Shown: piece by piece, positions 39,334-49,265 of the stretch
How positions within the stretch are numbered: the stretch's first letter is position 1
How the letters are laid out: every line of letters begins with the position of its first letter
NCBI RefSeq assembly: GCF_014946725.1
Contig: NZ_JACFXY010000004.1
Location: 124,001 to 188,000, forward strand
From: Mixta mediterraneensis
GTDB lineage: Bacteria > Pseudomonadota > Gammaproteobacteria > Enterobacterales > Enterobacteriaceae
DNA length: 64,000 nucleotides
Direction of reading: 5' to 3'
Made by a program: the position numbers and the translations under genes
Notes under the pieces: model-generated
What the model saw: the letters and a program-made list of their open reading frames with translations, nothing else
Databases searched by the model: none
What the model was told of the DNA's origin: nothing

Positions 39334-40464
39334 ATGTTCCAGCTCGAGTTGCAGGCCATCCATACCGGAGCCAGTGCGCAAAACAAAGAAGACGCTATTC
39401 GTCAGGTTGCGGCAGCGCTTACCGCTGCAGGCAACGTGGCGGAAGATTACGTTAATGGGATGCTGGCGCGTGAACAGCAAACCTCGACGTTTCTTGGCAA
39501 TGGGATCGCCATCCCCCACGGCACTACCGACACCCGCGATTTGGTGTTGAAAACCGGCGTCCAGGTCTTTCAGTTTCCCCAGGGTATTCGCTGGGGCGAA
39601 GATCAAACCGCTTACGTCGCGATTGGTATCGCAGCGAAATCTGACGAACACCTGGCGCTGCTGCGTCAGCTTACCCACGTATTGAGCGACGACAGCATTG
39701 CCGGGCAGCTTAAAACCGCATCAGCTGAAGATCTACGCGCGCTGTTGATGGGTGAAAAACAAGCCGCTGAATTCAGTTTTGACACCTCTTTGATCAGCGT
39801 TGAGGTTGCAGCCAATGACTTAATGACGCTGCAAGCGCTGAATGCGGGTCGTTTACAGGCTGCTGGCGTGGTTGATGCAGGTTATGTTGCCAGCGTGGTG
39901 ACGACCGCGCCGTTAAGTCTCGGTCAGGGCATCTGGCTGAGCGACAGCGCCAGCGGTAACTTGCGCAGCGGTATCGCGGTAAGCCGTGCAGCAACCCCCT
40001 TCGACTATCAGGGCGAATCAGTCGCGATGCTGGTAAACGTGGCTGCTACCGACGATCGACCCTTAGAAGTGTTGGGCTATCTCAGCGCCTTGTTGCTGAA
40101 CAAGAAAGCCGATCGTTTATTGAAAGCGGATGCTGCGGGCGTCTACGCGCTGCTGACCAGTGATGTTGATGAACAGGCCGAGGTGTTAACGGCCGAATTC
40201 ACCATCCGTAACGAGCATGGTTTACATGCACGTCCAGGAACCGCGCTGGTCAGTGTGATCAAACAGTTTAATAGTGAGGTTACCGTCACCAATCTTGATG
40301 GCAGCGGTAAGCCAGCCAATGGCCGCAGCCTGATGAAAGTTGTGGCGCTTGGTGTCAAAAAAGGGCATCGCCTGCGTTTCGCCGTCAGTGGAGAAGATGC
40401 ACAACAAGCGTTGACCGCAATTGAAGAAGCGATCAACAGCGGACTGGGCGAGGGGGCAGCATGA
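39334..40464 (+). CDS. fruB: Fructose PTS diphosphoryl transfer protein (EIIA-HPr)
   Basis: Passes phosphate from enzyme I to FruA. The 376-residue product has an N-terminal EIIA-Fru domain with His62 (IAIPHGT), a central linker/receiver-like region and a C-terminal HPr-like domain with His298 ([10 protein letters not shown]). GGAG lies before the ATG. First gene of fruBKA; its stop overlaps the fruK start by 4 bp (ATGA). Two Cra operators lie upstream. Confidence 0.97.
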   Translation: MFQLELQAIHTGASAQNKEDAIRQVAAALTAAGNVAEDYVNGMLAREQQTSTFLGNGIAIPHGTTDTRDLVLKTGVQVFQFPQGIRWGEDQTAYVAIGIAAKSDEHLALLRQLTHVLSDDSIAGQLKTASAEDLRALLMGEKQAAEFSFDTSLISVEVAANDLMTLQALNAGRLQAAGVVDAGYVASVVTTAPLSLGQGIWLSDSASGNLRSGIAVSRAATPFDYQGESVAMLVNVAATDDRPLEVLGYLSALLLNKKADRLLKADAAGVYALLTSDVDEQAEVLTAEFTIRNEHGLHARPGTALVSVIKQFNSEVTVTNLDGSGKPANGRSLMKVVALGVKKGHRLRFAVSGEDAQQALTAIEEAINSGLGEGAA

Positions 40465-41399
40465 GCAGGCGCGTAGCAACCATCACACTTAATCCAGCCT
40501 ACGATTTAGTCGGCTATACGCCGGAGATCGAACGCGGCGAAGTCAATCTGGTAAAAACCGCCGGATTACACGCGGCCGGTAAAGGCATCAACGTGGCGAA
40601 AGTGCTGAAAGATCTGGGTATTGATGTCACCGTCGGCGGTTTCCTGGGTAAAGAAAATCAGGACGGCTTTCAGCAATTGTTTAGCGAGCTAGGCATTGCT
40701 AATCGCTTTCAGGTGGTATCAGGCCGTACCCGCATCAACGTTAAACTCACCGAACAAACCGGTGACGTAACCGATCTGAATTTTTCGGGCTTTACTGTCA
40801 ATCCGCAGGACTGGGATCGTTTTACCAGCGACTCGCTGACCTGGCTGGGTCAGTTCGATATGGTCTGCGTCAGCGGCAGCCTGCCGGAAGGCGTTGACCC
40901 CGACGCATTTACCCGATGGATGAGTGAGCTGCGCACGCACTGTCCGTGCATCATTTTTGACAGCAGCCGCGCCGCGTTGGTGGCGGGCCTGAAAGCCGCG
41001 CCGTGGTTAGTCAAGCCAAATCGTCGCGAGCTGGAAATCTGGGCAGGTCGCAAACTGCCAACGCTGCAGGATGTGATCGGTGCCGCACATGAGCTGCGTG
41101 AGCAAGGCATTGCGCATGTGGTGATTTCGCTGGGTGCTGAAGGCGCGCTTTGGGTGAATGCCTCTGGCGAATGGCTCGCCAAACCGCCGGTGTGCGAGGT
41201 TGTCAGCACCGTGGGCGCAGGCGATTCAATGGTGGGCGGCCTGATTTACGGCCTGCTGATGCGTGAATCCAGCGAACACACCTTGCGCCTTGCCACAGCC
41301 GTGGCGGCAATGGCCGTCAGCCAGAGCAACGTCGGTGTGTCCGATCGTACCCAGTTGGCCGCGATGATGGCGCGCGTCGACTTACAACCCGTTAACTGA
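40461..41399 (+). CDS. fruK: 1-phosphofructokinase
   Basis: Phosphorylates fructose-1-phosphate to fructose-1,6-bisphosphate; its substrate is the Cra effector. The 312-residue PfkB-family product has the N-terminal signature [14 protein letters not shown] and the catalytic-base motif [13 protein letters not shown]. Overlap with fruB and a 16-bp gap to fruA indicate a single operon. Confidence 0.97.
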   Translation: MSRRVATITLNPAYDLVGYTPEIERGEVNLVKTAGLHAAGKGINVAKVLKDLGIDVTVGGFLGKENQDGFQQLFSELGIANRFQVVSGRTRINVKLTEQTGDVTDLNFSGFTVNPQDWDRFTSDSLTWLGQFDMVCVSGSLPEGVDPDAFTRWMSELRTHCPCIIFDSSRAALVAGLKAAPWLVKPNRRELEIWAGRKLPTLQDVIGAAHELREQGIAHVVISLGAEGALWVNASGEWLAKPPVCEVVSTVGAGDSMVGGLIYGLLMRESSEHTLRLATAVAAMAVSQSNVGVSDRTQLAAMMARVDLQPVN

Positions 41400-41415
41400 C
41401 AGCAGGAGAGCGATA

Positions 41416-43098
41416 ATGAAAACGCTGCTGATAAAAGATCCTATACTCGGTCTGGCCTCTGCCTACATGGCAACACAGCGCCTTAGCGCGGCGGCTGCCC
41501 AGGCCGGGCTGACAATAACTGAGAAGCCTGCTGACGCTGAGCTGGTTATCGTTATCGGTAATCAGGTGCCCAATGACGCGACGCTAAATGGTAAAGCGGT
41601 ATGGCTGGGCGATGTACAGCAGGCAGTACGCGCGCCAGAACAGTTTCTGCATCGCGCCAAAGACGAAGCCAAAACCTGGCAGACGGCCCCAGCCGCTTCC
41701 GCAGCGCCAGCGAATGCGCAAAAACGTATCGTGGCGGTAACGGCCTGTCCAACCGGCGTAGCACATACTTTTATGGCGGCCGAGGCGATTCAGGCGGAAG
41801 CATCCAAACGCGGCTGGTGGGTAAAAGTGGAAACCCGCGGTTCGGTCGGCGCCGGTAATGCGATTACCCCGGAAGAAGTGGCTACAGCCGATCTGGTCAT
41901 AGTTGCGGCTGATATTGAAGTCGATCTGGCAAAATTTGCCGGTAAACCGATGTATCGCACCTCAACCGGTTTAGCGCTGAAGAAAACGTCTCAGGAGCTG
42001 GACAAAGCGGTAGCAGAAGCGAAACCGTACAAGCCGTCTGGCGCGCAAGGCAATAACAATCAGGAAGAGAAAAAAGAGGGCGCAGGCGCGTATCGTCACC
42101 TGTTGACCGGCGTCTCTTATATGCTGCCGATGGTCGTCGCGGGCGGTTTAAGTATTGCGCTCTCGTTCGCCTTCGGTATCACCGCGTTTAAAGAACAGGG
42201 CACGCTGGCTGCGGCATTGATGCAGATTGGAGGAGGCAGCGCCTTTGCTTTGATGGTGCCGGTACTGGCGGGTTTCATTGCCTTCTCCATTGCTGACCGC
42301 CCTGGCCTGACGCCGGGATTGATTGGCGGTATGCTGGCGACCAGTATTAACGCCGGTTTCCTGGGTGGCATCATCGCCGGTTTTATTGCCGGTTACGCTG
42401 CCAGACTGATCAGTAGTAAAGTGAAGCTGCCGCAAAGTATGGAAGCGTTAAAGCCAATCTTAATCATTCCGCTGTTTGCCAGCCTGATTACCGGCCTGCT
42501 GATGATTTATGTGGTAGGCAAACCGGTTGCAGGCATCATGAGCGGCCTGACCAGCTGGCTGGCGAATATGGGAACCGCGAACGCCGTGCTGCTGGGCGCA
42601 ATCCTTGGCGGCATGATGTGTACTGACATGGGCGGCCCGGTTAACAAAGTAGCGTATGCGTTTGGTGTGGGTTTACTGAGTTCGCAAACTTACGCGCCAA
42701 TGGCCGCGATTATGGCGGCGGGTATGGTGCCACCGTTGTCGATGGGGCTGGCAACGCTGGTTGCACGCCGCAAGTTCAGTAAAGGTCAGCAGGAAGGTGG
42801 CAAAGCTGCGCTGGTGTTGGGCTTATGCTTTATCTCCGAAGGGGCGATTCCGTTTGCGGCGCGTGATCCCATGCGTGTTCTGCCATGTTGCATTATCGGC
42901 GGCGCGGTAACCGGTGCTATCTCTATGGCGGTGGGCGCTAAACTGATGGCGCCGCACGGCGGCCTGTTCGTGCTGTTGATCCCTGGTGCTATCACGCCTG
43001 TACTGGGTTACCTGGTGGCGATTGTGGCTGGCACGGTGATTGCGGGCCTGGGCTACGCCGTATTGAAACGGCCTGAAGACGAGCTGGTCAAAGCGTAA
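41416..43098 (+). CDS. fruA: Fructose-specific PTS enzyme IIB'BC
   Basis: Fructose permease that phosphorylates the sugar at C1 during uptake. The 560-residue product has a degenerate N-terminal B' domain, a IIB domain with phospho-Cys111 (TACPTGVAHTFMAAE) and a multi-TM IIC domain from about residue 220. CAGGAGAG precedes the ATG. Last gene of fruBKA, followed by a clear terminator. Confidence 0.97.
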   Translation: MKTLLIKDPILGLASAYMATQRLSAAAAQAGLTITEKPADAELVIVIGNQVPNDATLNGKAVWLGDVQQAVRAPEQFLHRAKDEAKTWQTAPAASAAPANAQKRIVAVTACPTGVAHTFMAAEAIQAEASKRGWWVKVETRGSVGAGNAITPEEVATADLVIVAADIEVDLAKFAGKPMYRTSTGLALKKTSQELDKAVAEAKPYKPSGAQGNNNQEEKKEGAGAYRHLLTGVSYMLPMVVAGGLSIALSFAFGITAFKEQGTLAAALMQIGGGSAFALMVPVLAGFIAFSIADRPGLTPGLIGGMLATSINAGFLGGIIAGFIAGYAARLISSKVKLPQSMEALKPILIIPLFASLITGLLMIYVVGKPVAGIMSGLTSWLANMGTANAVLLGAILGGMMCTDMGGPVNKVAYAFGVGLLSSQTYAPMAAIMAAGMVPPLSMGLATLVARRKFSKGQQEGGKAALVLGLCFISEGAIPFAARDPMRVLPCCIIGGAVTGAISMAVGAKLMAPHGGLFVLLIPGAITPVLGYLVAIVAGTVIAGLGYAVLKRPEDELVKA

Positions 43099-43106
43099 AC
43101 TTAAGA

Positions 43107-43130
43107 TAAGGGAGCCGGTTGGCTCCCTTA
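43107..43130. terminator. Terminator of fruBKA
   Basis: A perfect 10-bp stem TAAGGGAGCC/GGCTCCCTTA with a GGTT loop, between the convergent fruA and nfo stops. Confidence 0.75.
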
Positions 43131-43134
43131 GCAT

Positions 43135-43980
43135 TTAGGTTGATTGTTCGGACTTCAGCCAGGCAATTTCATCTTTCCAGATAGCTGGGTTGATGGTTTC
43201 CAGAATCAGCGGAATGCCGTCGAATCGCGGATCTTTCATTAGCCAGCTAAATACCGTTTTACCAATATTGCCTTCACCGAGGCTGTTGTGGCGATCAACA
43301 CGACTCCCCAGTTCACTTTTGGCATCGTTGAGATGCATCCCGCGCAGATATTTAAAACCGACAATGCGTTCAAATTCCGCAAAGGTGTCAACGCAGGCCT
43401 CCTCCGTACGCAAATCATAACCCCCCGCAAAAGCGTGACAGGTATCAATACATACGCCAACCCGCGATTTATCTTCAACGTGGTCGATAATGGTCGCCAG
43501 ATGCTCAAAGCGAAAACCTAAATTGCTACCTTGACCGGCGGTATTCTCGATTACCGCTGTTACGTTGTGGGTTTTATCTAATGCCTTATTGATTGACTCG
43601 CCGATACGCTTCAGGCATGCCAGCTCATCTATCTGCTGCAAGTGGCTGCCAGGATGGAAGTTTAACAGCGTAAGGCCAAGCTGCTCGGCACGCTGCATCT
43701 CATCCAAAAACGCCTCACGCGATTTTTCCAGCGCTTCCATCACCGGATGGCCAAGGTTAATCAGATAGCTGTCGTGCGGCAGAATTTGCTGCGGGCCGTA
43801 ATGATATTTTTCACAGGCGGCGCGAAAAGCATCGATGACCTGAGTCGAAAGCGGGGCGGCTTTCCACTGACGCTGATTTTTGGTAAACAGAGCGAAGGCG
43901 GTGGCTTCCAGCTCATGGGCGCGAATCACTGCCTGGTCTACCCCGCCAGCCGCGCTGACGTGTGCGCCAATATATTTCAT
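43135..43980 (-). CDS. nfo: Deoxyribonuclease IV (AP endonuclease)
   Basis: Zinc-dependent AP endonuclease of base-excision repair, SoxRS-induced in E. coli. The 281-residue product has the AP2Ec family motifs: [30 protein letters not shown] and [16 protein letters not shown], carrying the metal ligands. Its position between fruA and yeiH matches E. coli except that yeiI, nupX and the pseudouridine genes are missing. Confidence 0.97.
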   Translation of the reverse strand: MKYIGAHVSAAGGVDQAVIRAHELEATAFALFTKNQRQWKAAPLSTQVIDAFRAACEKYHYGPQQILPHDSYLINLGHPVMEALEKSREAFLDEMQRAEQLGLTLLNFHPGSHLQQIDELACLKRIGESINKALDKTHNVTAVIENTAGQGSNLGFRFEHLATIIDHVEDKSRVGVCIDTCHAFAGGYDLRTEEACVDTFAEFERIVGFKYLRGMHLNDAKSELGSRVDRHNSLGEGNIGKTVFSWLMKDPRFDGIPLILETINPAIWKDEIAWLKSEQST

Positions 43981-44034
43981 GCCGATCTCCTGAAGTCGCT
44001 ATGCACAGATGTGCCGGCATAATACCTGATGCGC

Positions 44035-45090
44035 TTAATCCATGAAATGTTGCACCAGCAGATTGATGCTGCCGCCGCCAACAATCAGCCAGACAAATAT
44101 TATGGCCCCCAACAGCAGCGGTTTGATGCCGGCATCACGCAGTGCGCTGAAACGCGTGGTGAGGCCCAGCGCGGCCATTGCCATGGCCAGCAGCAGATTC
44201 GCCAGCTGATTCAGCATTGCTACTGCGCTTACCGGCAAAATATGCAGCGAGTTGAACATGGCGGCCAGCACAAACAGCAAGGCAAACCACGGAAAGGTCA
44301 CCGGTCCACGCGACTGTGTGCCGCGCTGATGGCGACGCAGTACGCCGCCGAGACATAACAGAAACGGTGCCAGCATCATCACGCGCAACATTTTGGTAAT
44401 CACCGCGCTGTTTTCCGCATCCGCTCCCATCGCATGACCCGCCGCAACCACCTGCGCCACTTCATGAACCGTTGATCCGGTAAAAATACCAAACTGCGTC
44501 AGGCTGAGAGCAGGATACAGGCTCTGAACCAGCGGCCACAGCAGCGGATAGACAAAAATGGCTAACGTACCAAACAGCACGACGGTAGCAACCGCCACCG
44601 CCACTTTCGACGGGGCAGCTTTAACGACCGGTTCTGTTGCTAATACGGCTGCGGCGCCACAAATGCTGCTCCCTGCGCCAATCAGCCAAACAGTTTCGCG
44701 ATCCAGCTTTAGTAATCGTCGGCCGATCAGGCAGGTCATTAAGAAGGTGCTACTTAATGTCAGCGTATCAATAACAATGCCGCTGACGCCAATATCCATG
44801 ATTTGCTGCAACGTAATACGAAAGCCAAACAGGATGATGCCAAGTCGCAGCAATTTTTGTTTCGCTAACACCACACCCGCATCACAGCGTGATGCCAGCG
44901 GTGAATAGACACTGTTGCCCACTACGATGCCCAGCATGATAGCCAGCGTCAGCGCCCCTAATCCTAACCCGCTTAACCACGGCTGTTGTGCCAGCCAGGC
45001 CGCCGCAGCGCCAATCGAGGCGGTCAGTAATAAGCCGGAAAGCCAGTGCTGGAAGGGCAAATGCGTTTTGTGAATACTGAATTCGGCCAT
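44035..45090 (-). CDS. yeiH: UPF0324 family transporter YeiH
   Basis: Inner-membrane protein of the YeiH/putative sulfate exporter family. The 351-residue product has about ten TM helices and the family signatures GAGSSICGAAAVLATEPVVKA and GSTVHEVAQVVAAGHA. The start at 45088-45090 is set by alignment and by CAGGAGC 8 bp upstream; the frame runs 63 codons further, overlapping the divergent gene region. In E. coli yeiH is divergent from yeiE; here a DUF1232 gene lies between. Confidence 0.92.
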   Translation of the reverse strand: MAEFSIHKTHLPFQHWLSGLLLTASIGAAAAWLAQQPWLSGLGLGALTLAIMLGIVVGNSVYSPLASRCDAGVVLAKQKLLRLGIILFGFRITLQQIMDIGVSGIVIDTLTLSSTFLMTCLIGRRLLKLDRETVWLIGAGSSICGAAAVLATEPVVKAAPSKVAVAVATVVLFGTLAIFVYPLLWPLVQSLYPALSLTQFGIFTGSTVHEVAQVVAAGHAMGADAENSAVITKMLRVMMLAPFLLCLGGVLRRHQRGTQSRGPVTFPWFALLFVLAAMFNSLHILPVSAVAMLNQLANLLLAMAMAALGLTTRFSALRDAGIKPLLLGAIIFVWLIVGGGSINLLVQHFMD

Positions 45091-45193
45091 AATCGTTGCT
45101 CCTGATTGAAACCCGATCATGACGCTGTCTGGCTTAAAAGAGAAATTGATAATATATTTAATATTAACCGCTATAAGTGATAAGGCAGAAGAT

Positions 45194-45565
45194 ATGCTGT
45201 TTGGACGACTTCGCCGTTGGGCCAGTTTAATTAAAAAAGATGTTCTGATTCTGTGGTTCGCCTGCCGCGATCCGCGCACACCCTGGTGGTTCAGAATAGT
45301 CGCTGTAGGACTGGCTGCCTATGCGATCAGCCCGATTGATTTCATCCCTGACTTTATCCCGATCGTTGGCCTGCTGGATGACGCCATTATTATTCCGCTG
45401 GGGGTGATGATTTTGCTCAGGCTGCTGCCGCGTGAAATCCATAGCAGCGCCGCCGGGCGGGCCGAAGTTCAGCGCGCGCGTGGTAAAAAAGTGGTGGGCG
45501 GGTTCGGGTTACTTTTGGTGTTGCTTATCTGGCTCGCCGTGGTGATTTATTTTGTGAAGCATTAA
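45194..45565 (+). CDS. DUF1232 (YkvA-family) membrane protein
   Basis: A 123-residue protein with the DUF1232 core (RDPRTPWWFRIVAVGLAAYAISPIDFIPDFIPIVGLLDD), containing two membrane segments, and a third TM helix at the C-terminus. Function of the family is unknown. The start MLFGRLRRWASL is chosen because the 25 upstream codons lie in the yeiH promoter region and look non-coding. It stands between divergent yeiH and yeiE, 18 bp before yeiE, so it may be co-transcribed with the regulator. Confidence 0.85.
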   Translation: MLFGRLRRWASLIKKDVLILWFACRDPRTPWWFRIVAVGLAAYAISPIDFIPDFIPIVGLLDDAIIIPLGVMILLRLLPREIHSSAAGRAEVQRARGKKVVGGFGLLLVLLIWLAVVIYFVKH

Positions 45566-45583
45566 GTAATATGAGGAAAACGC

Positions 45584-46450
45584 ATGCATATTACGCTGCG
45601 TCAGATTGAAGTGTTTACGGAAGTATTAAAAAGCGGTTCGACAACCCAGGCTTCACAGATCTTAGCATTATCGCAGTCTGCGGTGAGCGCCGCGCTGGCG
45701 GATCTGGAAGGGCAGCTTGGCGTGCAGCTGTTTGATCGCGTGGGCAAGCGGCTGGTATTGAACGAGCATGGCCGCTTACTCTATCCGCGTGCGGTAGGAT
45801 TACTGGAGCAGGCGGGTGAAATTGAGCAGCTGTTTAAAGAAGATAACGGTGCGATACGTATCTTCGCCAGCAGCACCATTGGCAACTATTTACTGCCGGG
45901 AATGATGGCGGGGTATCGTCGTGACTTCCCCGGATTACCGCTGGAACTGAGCGTCGGAAATAGCCAGGACGTTATTAATGCGGTATCTGATTTCCGTGTC
46001 GATGGCGGCTTGATTGAAGGCCCCTGTCACATGTCTGATCTGGTCAGTGAAGCCTGGCTGGAAGACGAGCTGGTGGTGTTTGCCGCGCCAGACGCCGGGA
46101 TTTTGCAGCAGCCGGTTACGCTGGATACGCTAGCCTCCGCGCCCTGGATCCTGCGCGAGCGCGGTTCCGGCACCCGTGAAATCGTCGATTATCTGCTGTT
46201 GTCGCATCTGCCTGCCTTTCAACTTGGCATGGAGCTGGGTAATTCGGAAGCCATCAAACACGCCGTTCGTCACGGCATGGGCATCAGCTGTTTGTCGCGT
46301 CGGGTAATAAGCGATTTGCTTGAAGCCGGCACGCTGGTAGAGCTGCAAATCCCGCTGCCACGGCTGACGCGCACCCTTTATCGCATCCATCATCGGCAAA
46401 AACACATTTCAAAAGCGTTAACGCGTTTTCTCTCTTATTGTCGGGAATAA
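45584..46450 (+). CDS. yeiE: LysR-family regulator YeiE
   Basis: LysR-type DNA-binding transcription regulator. The 288-residue product has an N-terminal winged HTH ([27 protein letters not shown]) and a LysR substrate-binding domain. The match to YeiE and its place between yeiH and lysP support the name. Likely targets in relatives include the divergent transporter gene. GAGG before the ATG. Confidence 0.92.
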   Translation: MHITLRQIEVFTEVLKSGSTTQASQILALSQSAVSAALADLEGQLGVQLFDRVGKRLVLNEHGRLLYPRAVGLLEQAGEIEQLFKEDNGAIRIFASSTIGNYLLPGMMAGYRRDFPGLPLELSVGNSQDVINAVSDFRVDGGLIEGPCHMSDLVSEAWLEDELVVFAAPDAGILQQPVTLDTLASAPWILRERGSGTREIVDYLLLSHLPAFQLGMELGNSEAIKHAVRHGMGISCLSRRVISDLLEAGTLVELQIPLPRLTRTLYRIHHRQKHISKALTRFLSYCRE

Positions 46451-46482
46451 CTCAGGGGCTGGCTAATAATGTAAGGGAAATT

Positions 46483-46566
46483 ATGAAGGTAACTTATAAC
46501 AGCGCACCTTTGCTATACAGAGCAGGCTTAGCTGCTACAATCGCGCCTCATTTTTACCTGACGTAG
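46483..46566 (+). CDS. Possible 27-codon leader ORF upstream of lysP
   Basis: An ATG with AGGGA 4 bp upstream opens MKVTYNSAPLLYRAGLAATI and seven more residues, ending 9 bp before lysP. It has only one lysine, so it is not a lysine attenuator. A TACAAT -10-like hexamer at 46536-46541 inside it could instead be the lysP promoter, in which case the ORF would not be transcribed with lysP. Confidence 0.25.
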   Translation: MKVTYNSAPLLYRAGLAATIAPHFYLT

Positions 46567-46575
46567 CGTTTACAT

Positions 46576-48042
46576 ATGCATAACGACTCAAATACAACAC
46601 AACAACCTGCGTTAAAACGTGCGTTGAAAGCGCGTCATCTGACGATGATCGCCATTGGCGGTTCCATAGGAACCGGTCTGTTTGTGGCTTCTGGCGCCAC
46701 CATTTCACAGGCGGGACCCGGCGGGGCGCTGCTCTCCTATGCGCTGATTGGATTGATGGTCTATTTTCTGATGACCAGCCTTGGCGAGCTGGCGGCATTT
46801 ATGCCGGTGTCCGGTTCTTTTGCTACCTACGGCGCGAAATATGTTGAAGAAGGCTTTGGTTTCGCCCTGGGCTGGAATTACTGGTACAACTGGGCGGTCA
46901 CCATCGCGGTTGACCTGGTCGCATCGCAACTAGTGATGAACTACTGGTTCCCGGATACGCCAGGCTGGATCTGGAGTGCGCTGTTCCTCGGTTTGATGTT
47001 TCTGCTGAACTACATCTCGGTGAAAGGGTTTGGTGAAGCGGAGTACTGGTTTTCGCTGATCAAAGTCGCCACTGTTATCATTTTTATTGTGGTTGGCGTG
47101 CTGATGATTACTGGCATTATGCGCGGCGCAGAGCACGCGGGCTGGCATAACTGGCAGGTTTGCGATGCGCCATTTGCGGGTGGATTTGCTGCGATGATTG
47201 GCGTGGCAATGATTGTTGGTTTCTCCTTCCAGGGCACCGAGCTGATCGGTATCGCGGCGGGGGAATCTGAAGATCCGGCGAAAAACATTCCGCGCGCAGT
47301 ACGCCAGGTATTCTGGCGAATCCTGCTGTTCTATGTGCTGGCTATCCTGATTATCAGCCTGATCCTGCCTTATACCGATCCGCAATTGCTGCACAATGAC
47401 ATCAAAGATATTAGCGTCAGCCCGTTTACCTTAGTGTTCCAAAACGCCGGTCTGTTGTCGGCAGCAGCGGTAATGAACGCAGTGATCCTGACAGCAGTAT
47501 TATCTGCGGGGAACTCAGGCATGTACGCCTCAACGCGTATGCTTTATAACCTGGCGAGCGAAGGTAAAGCGCCGCGTATTTTCGCCAGGCTGTCAAAAGG
47601 TGGCGTGCCGCGCAACGCGTTATGGGCAACCACCGTGGTGGCCGGGCTGTGTTTTCTCACCTCAAAATTCGGCAATCAGGAAGTGTATCTCTGGCTGCTG
47701 AATACCTCCGGCATGACCGGTTTTATTGCCTGGCTGGGTATTGCTATCAGCCATTATCGCTTCCGTCGGGGTTACGTCGCTCAGGGCCGCGATCTGAATG
47801 CTTTGCCATACCGTTCCGGCTTCTTTCCGCTCGGGCCGATCTTTGCCTTTGTGCTGTGCTTAATTATCACGCTGGGGCAAAACTATCAGGCCTTTCTCAA
47901 CGACAGTATTGACTGGTACGGCGTGGCGGCAACGTATATTGGCATTCCGCTGTTCCTGATTATCTGGCTGGGTTACAGGCTGGTGCGCAATAGCCGTTTC
48001 GTGAAGTACAGTGAAATGGAATTTCCCCAGCATCAGGACTAA
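46576..48042 (+). CDS. lysP: Lysine-specific permease LysP
   Basis: Lysine/proton symporter of the amino-acid permease (APC) family, which also acts as co-sensor for CadC in E. coli. The 488-residue product has twelve TM helices, the APC entry motif IGGSIGTGLFVASG, and close identity to E. coli LysP throughout (FGEAEYWFSLIKV, GTELIGIAAGESEDP). Followed by a strong terminator. In E. coli the next gene is cirA, which is missing here. Confidence 0.96.
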   Translation: MHNDSNTTQQPALKRALKARHLTMIAIGGSIGTGLFVASGATISQAGPGGALLSYALIGLMVYFLMTSLGELAAFMPVSGSFATYGAKYVEEGFGFALGWNYWYNWAVTIAVDLVASQLVMNYWFPDTPGWIWSALFLGLMFLLNYISVKGFGEAEYWFSLIKVATVIIFIVVGVLMITGIMRGAEHAGWHNWQVCDAPFAGGFAAMIGVAMIVGFSFQGTELIGIAAGESEDPAKNIPRAVRQVFWRILLFYVLAILIISLILPYTDPQLLHNDIKDISVSPFTLVFQNAGLLSAAAVMNAVILTAVLSAGNSGMYASTRMLYNLASEGKAPRIFARLSKGGVPRNALWATTVVAGLCFLTSKFGNQEVYLWLLNTSGMTGFIAWLGIAISHYRFRRGYVAQGRDLNALPYRSGFFPLGPIFAFVLCLIITLGQNYQAFLNDSIDWYGVAATYIGIPLFLIIWLGYRLVRNSRFVKYSEMEFPQHQD

Positions 48043-48055
48043 CAATGTCGGACTG

Positions 48056-48089
48056 AAAAAAGCGCGGTGCATTCACACCGCGCTTTTTT
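48056..48089. terminator. Terminator of lysP
   Basis: AAAAAAGCGCGGTG-CATTCA-CACCGCGCTTTTTT: perfect stem with T tracts on both strands. Confidence 0.92.
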
Positions 48090-48188
48090 GTTTTAAGCGC
48101 ACGGTTTACCTTATCGAATTGAGAAGAAGGATTACCTAAACTAGCGTGGCTGCGTTTACTGTCCCGCTCGCCACCACGGGGTTTAAGC

Positions 48189-49265
48189 ATGACAACGGAA
48201 TCTTCACCGGTCGCGGAAAGCGATCAACATTACAGCACCATGTTTCGCTACCAGCGGCTATTGCGCCGCCGCATGTTGTGGATTGGCGTGTTGCTGTTGG
48301 CCATTGTGGCCTCGCTTGTTCTCGACTTCACTCTCGGCCCGGCTGGGCTTTCACTGCCTACGTTAGGAAATGCGCTGCTGCATCCCGACAACGTGGATGC
48401 CGGAACGCGCGTTATCGTCTGGGATATTCGTCTGCCCTATGCCTTGATGGCCATCATCGTCGGCTTTTCGCTTGGCCTTGCAGGGGGTGAAATGCAAACC
48501 ATCCTGAATAACCCGCTGGCAAGCCCCTTCACGCTGGGAGTTTCCTCTGCTGCTGCCTTTGGTGCAGCGCTGGCGATTATTTTAGGCATTGGCCTTCCCG
48601 GTATCCCTGCACAGTGGTTTATTTCTGCCAATGCGTTTGTGTTTGCGCTGTTTGCCGCGCTGATGCTGGATGGCGTCACGCGCTGGAGCCGCGTTTCTTC
48701 GTCTGGCGTGGTGCTGTTTGGCATCGCGCTGGTATTTACGTTTAATGCGTTGGTCTCAATGATGCAATTTATCGCCAGCGAAGAGACCTTGCAGGGGTTA
48801 GTTTTTTGGACCATGGGAAGTCTGGCCCGCGCGTCGTGGGAAAAACTGGGTGTGCTCAGCGCGGCCTTCATCATTCTGATGCCATTCTCAATGTTAAGTA
48901 GCTGGAAGCTAACCGCACTGCGCCTGGGTGAAGACCGTGCGGTAAGTTTCGGGATCGACGTGCGTCGTTTGCGCCTCGCAACATTGCTGCGCATTAGCAT
49001 TCTTTCTGCGCTGGCGGTGGCATTTGTGGGACCGATTGGCTTTATCGGCCTGGTTGCGCCGCATATTGCCCGCCTGATGTTTGGCGAAGATCACCGCTTT
49101 TACCTGCCAGCCAGCGCGTTAACCGGCGCGCTGGTGCTGTCGGTGGCTTCGGTGGCCGCTAAAAATCTTATTCCCGGCGTGATTATTCCGGTTGGCATTG
49201 TGACTTCGCTGGTGGGCGTGCCGTTCTTCCTTAGCACTATTTTGCGCCATCGGGGGAATGTATGA
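48189..49265 (+). CDS. FecCD-family ABC transporter permease (iron-siderophore/cobalamin type)
   Basis: Inner-membrane subunit of an importer for iron-siderophore, haem or cobalamin. The 358-residue product has about ten TM helices and the FecCD blocks GGEMQTILNNPLASPFTLGVSSAAAFGA and GFIGLVAPHIARLMFG (the coupling-helix region). Its stop overlaps the ATPase start by 4 bp. No gene for a periplasmic binding protein or TonB receptor is present next to it. No clear Fur box seen in the 99 bp upstream, so the substrate remains open. Confidence 0.88.
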   Translation: MTTESSPVAESDQHYSTMFRYQRLLRRRMLWIGVLLLAIVASLVLDFTLGPAGLSLPTLGNALLHPDNVDAGTRVIVWDIRLPYALMAIIVGFSLGLAGGEMQTILNNPLASPFTLGVSSAAAFGAALAIILGIGLPGIPAQWFISANAFVFALFAALMLDGVTRWSRVSSSGVVLFGIALVFTFNALVSMMQFIASEETLQGLVFWTMGSLARASWEKLGVLSAAFIILMPFSMLSSWKLTALRLGEDRAVSFGIDVRRLRLATLLRISILSALAVAFVGPIGFIGLVAPHIARLMFGEDHRFYLPASALTGALVLSVASVAAKNLIPGVIIPVGIVTSLVGVPFFLSTILRHRGNV

